Shown: positions 36,401 through 64,000 of the stretch, piece by piece
How the letters are laid out: every line of letters starts with the position of its first letter
Numbering within the stretch: the stretch's first letter is position 1
Program-made: the position numbers and the translations under genes
Assembly: GCA_030562195.1 (NCBI GenBank)
Contig: JAUJPP010000003.1
Location: forward strand, 42,662,602 to 42,726,601
Direction of reading: 5' to 3'
DNA: 64,000 nt
Source of the DNA: Nipponacmea schrenckii
Taxonomy: Eukaryota > Mollusca > Gastropoda > Lottiidae
The notes under the pieces: generated by a model
Database searches by the model: none
Seen by the model: only the letters and a program-made list of their open reading frames with translations
What the model was told of the DNA's origin: nothing

Positions 36401-38774
36401 AATTGTTTTACAAAGCTTACAGACTGCCTTGTTTGAATCCCCTTTGAGAAACCCAAAGTTTTTCCAAACTTTAGACTTATATTTCGCGGGGGCATTTTCG
36501 ATTTGAATGTTGTCACTGTCAGCCATTTTTTTTTATGTAGTATCTACGACGTTCATTCGTTTCGTATACGTTTTTGTGGAATCATAATTCTAAACTTAAG
36601 TGGTGGTTTTTCATGATAGTGGATACAAATTTCAATTTGATTGACCCGGAATTTTATTTTTTATAAACTCTTGAATGATTATGTCTAAATTACAAAACTA
36701 AAATTAATTGACCATGTTTTGGTACTGACGGAACTAATTTCAATTTGGTCCACGTTATTTTATTAGCGTAAACCTTAGGATTTAATAACTTCCACCGACT
36801 ATTAAATATTTACAAGCTTACGAAAATGAATTCAACCCGGTCTGTGGTAATTAGGTAATAAAGACCATAGGGTGGCTTATATCCACCGTCTTGTAAGTTA
36901 TTTAAAACAATGGATTTCAGTGAAGTTTGCTACAGAAATTTACGATGTGATATACTGATAACCGACAAGTAAATAAAACATTGTCTACTATTTTTTATGG
37001 ATTACCATGTATCGTCAAGTATCGATACAGGACCCCGCGATACGATACGCGTATCGTGGCATGTCGTATCGCGATACATCGATTCAACAATATATTTAGT
37101 GCCAGCACTATTCTGAATGTTTTGTATATAATAGGTGCTAATGGTTTAGCTAATCCTAGAGATTTTCTCACACCTGTGGCATGGTATGAAGATAGAGATG
37201 TCAAACAATATCAAGTTATTAGTAAATATCATGGCCATTTATTTCAAGCTAGACAGGTAAGAACAAGATTTTCTTTGAAAATATATACTAATAAGCAAAG
37301 GATTATTTTCCTACTATTAGTGCCAAATTTAGTAACAAAATACCTTTATATGGTTCTGACCTGATCATTTTTTATAGGTAAAAAACTTGAATTTGTTCAC
37401 TTTAGAGTGTAAATTGTGTTGTATATGACTTGTTTTTTATATTTTAGAACCATTCACCTTTTGATGTTGTGGCCTGGCATGGTAATTATGCACCATATAA
37501 ATATGATTTAAAGAACTTTATGGTGATTAATGCTGTGGCTTTTGACCATGCTGTAAGTAAATTTTTTTATTTCTCTACAAATGGTCTGAAATAGTCAAAT
37601 GAATCTGAATCTATGTCAACTTGTCTTTCATTCTCTATTTTTAATATCTTTAGATGAGATTTTTTCGAATATTATTTGTCTTTTCAGGATCCATCTATCT
37701 TTACAGTATTAACCTGCCCCTCAGCTAAACCTGGTGTAGCTATTGCTGATTTTGTTATATTCCCACCAAGATGGTCTGTACAAGAACATACGTTTAGACC
37801 ACCATATTATCATAGTATGTTTTTGTATTCTGAATAACATTTACTGAAGTTATAAAAATGACTGGATCAGATATATATAATTAATATATCCTATATTGAC
37901 ATCTGTATAATAGTACATCCTATTACTAAGTCGATTAGAATAGGTACTGGTGTTATGAAGTATCAGTTATTGAATAGAAAACTAGTGAGTCACATAAAGT
38001 TGGCTGTTTTATTTTACAGGAAACTGTATGAGTGAGTTTATGGGCCTTATTCATGGTAAATATGAGGCAAAGGTATGTATTTTAGTCTAGAAAAGGATAT
38101 TATGTATTTGATGTAATTTGTATTATTGAAAGTGATAAGAAATAATGTATGACTTATGTTCTCTTCTTTTGACCTAGGCTTGTCCAGTATTTTTTTTTGT
38201 AAATTTGATAAATGGAACCAATATATTTTATAGGAAGGAGGATTCAATCCAGGTGGAGCAAGTTTACATAGTATGATGACACCACATGGTCCGGATGAGG
38301 ATTGTTTTGAAAAAGCTTCAAATGCTGACTTAAAAACTGAATATATTGCTGGTGGCACAATGGTTAGTTGTCTTATTTTGGATACGATTTCATATAGGTG
38401 ATAAATGGGTATAGTACGGAGAAAAGCTGTGACACTAAAAAAATTAATTAAAAAAAAAAAAGTACACTTTTGTTATAAGAAGAAACTTACATAATAATGA
38501 ATATTCTATACAACTCTTTAAAGAGAAGCAATAGTGAAATTGATTCATATATTTATTTAGCAAAACAACCAAATGCAATACCGGTATTTTTTTATACCAA
38601 TCAGATGTAGAAAAAGTTGATGGTTTATCTTGTTTCCAGGCATTTATGTTTGAATCATCATTCAGTATGGCAGTTACTAAATGGGGAAATGAAACCAAAG
38701 TTGATAAAGACTATTATTTGTGCTGGCAACCTCTACAGAAACATTTTGACCCTAACTGGAAGGCTGGTATGTAA
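33460..38774 (+). CDS. HGD: Homogentisate 1,2-dioxygenase (first few codons missing)
   Basis: Fourteen exons join in frame: 33460-33531, 33680-33768, 34063-34168, 34514-34573, 34807-34898, 35009-35043, 35381-35460, 35946-36045, 37135-37256, 37448-37552, 37688-37814, 38020-38072, 38234-38362, 38640-38774 (TAA). They give 434 residues beginning [18 protein letters not shown]. Human HGD is 445 residues and has the matching Tyr at position 6, so only a tiny first exon is missing. The enzyme cleaves the homogentisate ring with O2 and Fe(II) to maleylacetoacetate in cytosolic tyrosine/phenylalanine catabolism. The iron ligands of the human enzyme (His335, Glu341, His371) are present in [12 protein letters not shown] and [11 protein letters not shown]. 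The gene looks functional. The 1.1-kb intron at 36046-37134 holds a hAT element. Confidence 0.96.
36191..37110 (-). mobile_element. 920-bp hAT-type element in an HGD intron
   Basis: The ends TAGTGCTGG and CCAGCACTA are inverted copies, flanked by an exact 8-bp target-site duplication TTCTGAAT (36183-36190 and 37111-37118), the hAT hallmark. Subterminal regions are dense in cgatacgatacg / cgtatcgtatcg motifs. It keeps only one transposase exon (next entry), so it is a non-autonomous deletion derivative. Confidence 0.88.
36298..36526 (-). pseudogene. BED zinc-finger first exon of a hAT transposase (remnant)
   Basis: ATG at 36526 (aaaaaaATGGCTG), 76 codons, ending at a good donor (ggaa|gtaagcg). 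The BED finger spans about residues 18-60: [18 protein letters not shown] (Cys36, Cys39), the YSGNTTNL turn and HMKRH (His55, His59). BED fingers bind transposon ends in hAT transposases and ZBED proteins. No catalytic RNase-H-like exons remain within the element. A DNA-binding-only peptide might be made if it were transcribed, but that is speculation. Confidence 0.8.
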
Positions 38775-40688
38775 AGTAATATATGCAGTTAATTTAAATA
38801 TTTTAGACTTTAGATGAAGATTTTTTTGGTAATCTGCTTTATTCAGGTAGCTTGACAGAAAAAAAGTGGCAAATTGATTTGTTCAAGGCAACCAGACTGT
38901 TGCAAATCGAAAGCCGCTTATAGTGAGATAAAATTGTGGGGTATTTAACTAATAGTTACTGATACTAGTGATAGCAATTATGGGTTCTTCAAGAAAAAAT
39001 TTTGAGACTTTCAATAAAAAATTTAATTGTAGGAAGTGGTAAAGAAAAAGAACAGAAGACCTATAGTTTTTAATAGAGAATAGTCGAGAATTCAACATTC
39101 CAAGAAATCTCGAAAACTAACTTTCACTTGGCAGCTATCAGTGAACAGTTGAATTATAAATGTTATATATGATTGTGCTATATTTTTATTATAAAACCTT
39201 GATCATGAAATTACTCCATGGTGCTGTATGATTGATTGCTTTAGTATTTTTTTTTAGATTTTGGTGTAGGCAATAATCTTTGCGATGATTGGATTGCATG
39301 ATCAAGCTATGTTGGTGATTGATATATTAACAAATATTGTATTCAGTATTATTAATGTAATGGTGCCTTTGTGAGATTATTGATACATATTTTTTTAACT
39401 TAACATTTACAGTTTGGTCAGATAGACAATCTATTTTCTAGTCATGTTTAAGTACTTTTTTAGTGCTGAACACGGTTTAAAATTCTGTGGGAAAGATATT
39501 TTTTGTATTAAATTAATGGTATGTATAAATTATCAGTGTTGAATGATAATCTTATTATTTCAGCTTCCATTTAGATTGTGACCTAGATATTTCTCATATA
39601 TACTGATGCATTAATTTAATGTAGTTGTTAGAAATTTAAGATGCTTAAAATGAACAGTTTTCTATGTCACTTATGATAAAGGTGACCTTTTATTGTTACA
39701 TCTATTTTACTTGTATTACTGTGAAATATTTGTTAGAGATTAAATGTATTTACTAAGGACAAATAATATTTATGACTTAAGTGAGCAAGACTTGCTTGTT
39801 AAATGATGTATAATATATTTAAGCAGGTAAACAGTATTATGATATAAGCTTTACATAATTGTGAAATCATTTGTATTTGTTTTGGTTTACTATTATTAGT
39901 ATTATAGTATATAATGACATATTAAAGGGTTTTATAAGTGATGTTGTCCTGAATTAAGCTCAATTGGTGTACCTTTGATATGGAAATATAGCCAATGACA
40001 TGCCATTTGGTCTTTTCTATGTATCTAAGAAATGATGAATCTTCATTTTAACTTTCAAATGCAGATAATTGTAAACGCAAGTGGATTTTATGACATATAT
40101 TTGGACTGTGAGCTTGCACAATTTTACTGATCAGTTAAGCTAAATAAAAAATCCTGTTCCTGAGACCAAGCTTAGATTCTATAAACAAATGTCGAAACTA
40201 GCTTTTCAACAATATGAACTCATTGCCTTCTGTTGAATATTAACTTGTTTGACCACACTAATCTGTATTGTAAATAAATTCTGGCATTTTCTAATAAAGG
40301 GGGGCAACTATTTTTATACACACGTAGTCATTTTAGCCGGCGACCACTGAGCTAGACTTTATATTTTATAAGTTAATCTTGAGACACTATTATCAGAAGA
40401 CACTGATATACATGTAATATCAAGTCCAGTACTTTTTGAGAATACTAATCTCATCTCACCCCAAAACCAAAAGGCTTTCAAGGGCGATCAATACAGGATT
40501 AATTACTTATTCCTTTTAATAAATCTAAAGAACAGAAAAACTGAAAAAAGAAGAAAATTTCTTTATGTTATTGACATATTTTCGTGTAAAAACAGTTTAG
40601 ATGACAAACATAATATTAGTTCTTATATATTTATTTTGAAGAACGCTGACTGTATTTTAATAATGCAAAACAAATTTATTTTGTGCAT
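38775..40688. other. HGD 3' flank and intergenic
   Basis: Probably a long HGD 3' UTR followed by spacer. AATAAA-type signals occur near 40143, 40275 and 40293. No other gene seen. Confidence 0.4.
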
Positions 40689-40985
40689 ATGTTGCGATCA
40701 TTCCGTCGGTTCTTCGGTCCATTCAAATTTGGCTCTCGCTCACTCTACAGGCTTTTGGTTTTTATTTTGTGGGTCATTTTCACTATGAAATTAATCCCTA
40801 TCGATGTTAGTGATGATTGGACCATTTTTCATCGAAATGTCGTAAGACAAATCCTGCATCAAACTTATAAGATTCAGATAATATTCGAATTAGTACTTAC
40901 ACCAACACATTTTTTGGCTAAAAAACAATTACTACAATTACCTCAAGAGATTAGGAGACCATTTTCTCGTCACCATCTTGCATAG
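40689..40985 (+). CDS. Possible 98-aa single-pass membrane protein or gene fragment
   Basis: An ATG-started open frame of 98 codons, with base composition more balanced than its flanks. It has a basic start (MLRSFRRFFGPFKFGSRSLY), one hydrophobic helix (RLLVFILWVIFTM) and a polar remainder (PIDVSDDWTIFHRN...). The plan resembles the cytosolic tail, anchor and stem of a type II Golgi enzyme, but no catalytic part follows and no donor is evident. It could be chance, a fragment of a retro-copied gene or a small gene. No family recognised. Confidence 0.25.
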   Translation: MLRSFRRFFGPFKFGSRSLYRLLVFILWVIFTMKLIPIDVSDDWTIFHRNVVRQILHQTYKIQIIFELVLTPTHFLAKKQLLQLPQEIRRPFSRHHLA

Positions 40986-41104
40986 GATAAGATGTGAGAT
41001 ACATATGATTAAATTAGAAAGAGAAGTTCAAACTTTTAGTATTAGAATTTTGAACTAAATTTAACACACAGAGAATTTATTTTAAATATAGAAAAGGGTA
41101 TAAA

Positions 41105-41912
41105 CTAACTTGTTCTACACTTGCATACATCACAACCTTTTGCGTCTCGCTCCAATCCATATTGACATGTTATATCACAGTCAATTTTATCACAAGGAAC
41201 TAAATAATAAATAAATAAATTATTATGAATACTTAGTCTACAAATTGAATAGGAATGCTAATTATCAAAAGTAATATGATAAATTGCTAGTAATAATATG
41301 TCAAAGAAACTTATGACAAATTTCTATCGACTATGCAATCATACCATTCCAGGCAATCTCGGTGATGGTACAATACTTACCAATCAATTGACATCGGTTA
41401 CCACATGGATGCGGACAACATTTATGGCCTTCTCCGCACATTGAATCGCCAAAACATTTAGGCATGTAGGCGCATCCCCAAACGCCTTTAACTACTGCAC
41501 AGCCTCCTGCACAAAGTCTAATATGAAAAACTTTATAGGGTCTTTTTAAAAAATAAACTTTAATGTAATGTTTTTATTGACGTAATGAGTGCTTGACTAT
41601 TAAACATTGAAAATATTTCGTTATTTTCACATGGAACATTTATATCTTTTGCACATATACCTGGCATTGAGAGCTTGGCCAGCAATGAACGCCTGGCTGC
41701 CACAAGCCAGTTATCACTGCGTATAACTAACTGGTCATGTAAATTGTGAAAACTTTAAGTACAATTACTACTTGCATTTATTTTTTAGAAGTAATGCTAA
41801 GAGTTCGAGTTTAACTAAATAAATTTTAAAATAAATAACCTATAATCTACAAACCATCAGCAATAATTGATGTCGCGCAACAAGCAAGAGTAAAAATAAT
41901 AAATTTCAACAT
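41105..41912 (-). CDS. Secreted WAP plus antistasin-like protein, 92 aa
   Basis: Three minus-strand exons with matching phases: 41855-41912 (ATG), 41381-41506, 41105-41199 (TAG). Residues 1 to about 18 (MLKFIIFTLACCATSIIA) are a signal peptide. Residues 20-58 form a WAP four-disulfide core with eight cysteines and the signature CFGDSMCGEGHKCC. Residues 63-90 (PCDKIDC to CDVCKC) form an antistasin-like module with six cysteines and the DAKGCDVCKC ending. Both modules are known as serine-protease inhibitor folds, so secreted inhibition, defence or matrix regulation is plausible. Reactive-site specificity cannot be read. Each domain is closed by an intron, as in exon-shuffled modules. It is divergent with the MAP3K downstream. 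Confidence 0.88.
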
Positions 41913-43100
41913 ATTGCCAACAGTAGAGATTTCAGTGTTATAAAATCGAGATAATGGCACTTCCAATGGGAGATAAGGTTTAAAATCCTTGACCTATTAT
42001 ATGTCTCATTGTCGAACCATACAATCTTCATACTTCATAATCCAATTACAGAATTCACTTTTTTATGTTGCGCGGATTTTCTTTTTGGTATCCATAGTAG
42101 GCCTAGCATTTTTATTAAGCTAATATTGAACCTTTTTAGGCCCGATGGATGAAAGGTTTGCTATAATCCAACCCTCCACTTCATCCCCCCCCCCTTATTC
42201 ATTCCCCTTCTAATAAGGAAAAAGAAGAATCCTACATAGCCCATTGACAACAAAGTGGTCATTACAAGGTTCTACATAAGACAAGGCATATTGTCTTGCC
42301 TTTCCCAAACAAAATCTTTCATATTTATTCCTTAATATAAATGTTTGGCAATGATCCTGAAAAGATACCAACTAATATTACTAAGCCCTGTGTAACTGTC
42401 AGCTCCAGTCCCTGTGACAAAAACAGGATTCAAAATGTCCTTGACCTTTAGAAAGGAAGGGAGGGCACTGATGTTTAGATATTTTTGCAATGGCGTCTTT
42501 GTAATTCCTGAGGTTGATTATTATCTCGGTAACGCTTAGAACTCAATGCTATCATGCTAGTTTACTTACATTCATTGATAATTCATATTTATACAGCTTT
42601 TGGATAATGCTGCAGGTACAATTTCGACCATGGGTTAAGAATATAGCTTGTTTGATACGTGACACACTTTCTTTATTAGATCTATTACTTATAAAGTTCT
42701 AGTTCTAAAAATCGTCTTGCATAAATAACCTAAGAAAAAGTTTTTTTGGTCCTGCATGAAAGTAATGACCAGTCGTACATTGGAACGCATTATTAGTCTA
42801 GCTTTGTATTTGAAGAATAATAAGTCTTTTTTGGAAATGGTGAGGTAGTTTCAGACTTGAGTTGGCTCAAATACTCATCTAAGTCTAAATAAGAACAGGC
42901 TAAGTCATCATTACATAGTCATGGGTTACATTCTTCCCTTTAAGTGCAATTACTGCAGTTTACTATCTTTTTCTTGCTTCTGCCAAAATAGTATAGATAA
43001 AAATTAGTCATAGCTGCTGGTATGTACTAAATTTTTATTGATTGTGACTGTTTTTTTTTAAACAGATCTCATCTGCATTGTAACTGTATAGTGATACACA
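41913..43100. other. Intergenic between divergent WAP-antistasin and MAP3K genes
   Basis: No coding exon seen. An acceptor-like ttttttttaaacag lies just before 43066, and stops precede the MAP3K ATG in frame, so 43066-43100 may be the end of a 5' UTR exon. A poly-C run occurs at about 42186. Confidence 0.4.
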
Positions 43101-61585
<18,485 letters not shown>

Positions 61586-62876
61586 GTATGTTATTGTAAT
61601 TTCAAACAAATTATTAACATCTAATGAAAATATATATTTAAGAATAAGTCACAAAATATCCTTCTGCTGGTTTAGAGATATCCAAAAAGATGCTGGTAGT
61701 TTTTCTGTATTGAGCTTTAGAGTTGACTTCAGAGTTGCCTTAAGAAGTATTTTTGAAAGATATTCCCTATTTCAAATGTAATTTTATTAGAGCATGCACA
61801 GCATTATTAGTAATGATATAGTAGGTATCAGTCGATTTCAGGTTGTTAGGAGTTGAAACTTATAAAATATTAATAAAAAACAATGAACCTTGTGTGAATA
61901 TAATAAAAACCACTAATGAGATTCAGTCACTTGAATTTGAAATCTGAACATGATGTCTGTTTAATGCCAGATAAAGATTCTGTTAATAAATTTAACAAAC
62001 TTAGCAATCTTGTACTTTAAATACTGAAATTGGTAATTTTATATTGAATTGTGTGTGTTTATGAGATTTTTTACTATTTATAATTCACATAACTTATCTT
62101 CAAAGAAATTATTGGGACTTATGTAGCTAAGTGAGTTAGGTACTGTAGGTTCAGGGTGCAGATCCAGGCATAGGTTGTGATTATATCCCAAAAAAAATGT
62201 TTGTAGTCATTTGGATGAGAAATGATCCAAGGCCCTGTGTACTACATGTGGTGCAAGTTTGCACTTTCACTTAAAATTTTCTAATTAAATACTGCACGGA
62301 ATTATGTCTTCATTAGCACACTTAGGTGCAGAACGTTGGAAGAAAACACTATTTTCTGTATGAATCTTATATGAGATAACTACTCATTTGAAAGGATTCG
62401 TTTGAAAACTGGGTTGGTCTATATTTTCAAAAGAAATGACTTTGAAACAAAAGTCCTGTATGATTACTTTATCAATGTATGTAAAATTGATCATAGTAAA
62501 ATCAAATTCAGTGTTGAACGTTGTTAGCAGAAGAGATTTTTAGATTGGTCATTTTAGTGAACTTTCCTTTCTAATAGATTACATTTGAATCTGGATTGCA
62601 TGAAGCAAAATATAAACGAAAGAAATGTTAAATTTTTCGTACTTTTGTGTATTAAAGTGAAACTGCGTCGTAGAATGGACATAAAATTTAAGTTCTAAAG
62701 AATGGTCAGTATGTGTGTATATTCATCAGTGAACCTACTGATTTATGTTCATTCTAAGACCAGTATTACTTAAATGGATATAGATTCTCAACCTTACGAA
62801 TTTGTTTTGAATTTTCAGTTTTGGATCGTTTTTCAGGTCAATATTTTAACACAATTTGATATCCCACACCCTACCA
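61586..62876. other. MAP3K intron, no exon seen
   Basis: AT-rich intron sequence. The phrase agaatggtcagtatgtgtgtatattcatcag at about 62700-62730 belongs to the MITE family of 26265-26578. No C-terminal MAP3K exon was found. Confidence 0.45.
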
Positions 62877-63328
62877 ATATACTGTAAGGCTAGAAATTAA
62901 TGCGTCAACAAATAAATGAGACATGGGGTATATAGACTTAAATGCGAGTACAAACTAATGCGATCTGCGATAGGTGTCGAATTTTTTAATTTCATCAAAA
63001 TTCTAAAGTGATTAATGAATGAAGACTTGAACAATGATCAAAATTATATCTTTAAATAGTGTGAAACTCTTTTGTTTTTTTAACGTCATTGATTACTTAT
63101 CAGCTTCAAATTTAAAGATAATTACCTAATTACTTAATCCCGCCCAGTCTCAATTTAGATACTTAACCTATATATCGATGTTCACTAATGTCAGCCATAT
63201 TTGAACTCAAAAAAATTCACTTGGGAATATGTATTTAAAAATGCAGATACAAATGAATGTGATAGCGGATAGGTCGCATTTAACGCATTAATTTCTATCT
63301 CGCAATAATTTGTAGCCTTACAGTATAT
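62877..63328. mobile_element. 452-bp MITE
   Basis: The ends atatactgtaaggcta and tagccttacagtatat are perfect 16-bp inverted repeats. Subterminal attaatgcgt / acgcattaat also pair, as do gcgataggt-like motifs. No coding capacity. Confidence 0.75.
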
Positions 63329-63446
63329 GACCTATGCTATTAATCTCCTAGCAATATATCTATAGACATTCACTTATTATGGATAGAATATTTTAACGTA
63401 CATGTATGTTATGCTTTCGACCTGAAATCTGGAACATAAGATTTTT

Positions 63447-63980
63447 AATACACCCACATTATAATGTGGCTTTAAATTATAATAAAACTATTTATACAAA
63501 TGAAACGTTGGAGGAATAAATGGTTTATTTTGTCAGAAGTTTTATTTTTTAAAGCCTTTTATCTTCATCCTGTCAAAGCATCATAGTTTCATGATTGGTT
63601 TTGTTCAACTGTCAGTTTTTAAAAAAATTTAAACCTTAATATTGCTGTCATCAATTAGCTTGTGAATGTGATCAAGAATACAGCTTTCATTGGATTGAAA
63701 TTTGATGTGATAATTCATATTTATGAGATCTTGGACAAGTTCGATATTGATGATTTGCCAATGAATGTGTGTTTGTCAATATTTCCCTTGAAATGTCTTC
63801 TTAATTAGTTTATGAAGTTAACAGTGGTGACTATTGTTTTCATCTGATGTAAATTAAATTTGGTGTGATCATGTATATTGATGAGATCTTGGACTAGGCC
63901 TAAATTGTGGTTCATTTCTTTGTTAAAAACAGAAAATAATATACTTTGAAGTAGGTGTATCTTGCTAGGCAATGATTTGT
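63447..63980 (+). mobile_element. Pearl-like element I, short copy
   Basis: Left end aatacacccacattataatg, but the gtcc tract is missing. About two diverged core units follow (gatgagatcttggac, tttcatctgatgtaa). The right end is aagtaggtgtatcttgctag followed by gcaatgatttgt. It lies in the MAP3K intron at the window end. Confidence 0.65.
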
Positions 63981-64000
63981 AACTGATCTAATGAACTATC

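Overview
This is a eukaryotic, animal nuclear window. It is AT-rich, with short exons (35-240 nt), GT-AG introns and a heavy load of small DNA transposons. The intron-rich lophotrochozoan-like genes, a secreted WAP plus antistasin protein, and many tandem-core elements resembling the bivalve 'pearl' (Helentron-related) repeats suggest a mollusc. That placement is inference. Most six-frame open frames are chance or repeat-derived. The real genes had to be assembled exon by exon.

Layout. 0-5.7 kb: one probable first coding exon on the minus strand (gene leaving the window to the left), one or two orphan exon candidates and a CRE/E-box cluster. 5.7-13.3 kb: a block of pearl-like elements, including one element inserted into another. 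15.5-16.1 kb: a terminal-inverted-repeat (TIR) element carrying a coding-like segment. 16.4-22.4 kb (+): SUPT3H (SPT3, SAGA complex), 11 exons, 5' end not found. 23.2-24.3 kb: a TIR transposon with a MITE nested in it. 24.8-29.6 kb (-): a complete 10-exon, 363-residue seven-helix membrane protein I cannot name. 31.5-33.3 kb: a GC-rich MITE and a 0.9 kb TIR repeat. 33.5-38.8 kb (+): HGD, homogentisate 1,2-dioxygenase, 14 exons, lacking only the first few codons, with a 920-bp hAT element in one intron. 41.1-41.9 kb (-): a complete 92-residue secreted WAP-antistasin protein. 43.1-61.6 kb and beyond (+): an ASK-family MAP3K (MAP3K5/6/15), 31 exons and 991 residues visible, kinase complete, C-terminus outside the window.

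The genes are functionally unrelated (chromatin co-activator, membrane protein, tyrosine catabolism, secreted inhibitor, stress kinase). SUPT3H and the membrane-protein gene converge. The membrane-protein gene and HGD diverge, as do the WAP-antistasin gene and the MAP3K.

The most striking structure is in the MAP3K intron just before the kinase domain. The 3' splice site, together with the first six codons of the kinase exon, has been amplified into a 59-bp minisatellite. There are about 20 acceptor-like copies, of which only the last leads into an open exon. The array is interrupted by four tandem copies of a 283-bp tRNA-derived SINE-like unit. Also notable: a hAT insertion 24 bp from an HGD splice acceptor whose target-site duplication copies the likely branch point, and a perfect 62-bp palindrome replacing the end of a pearl-like element.
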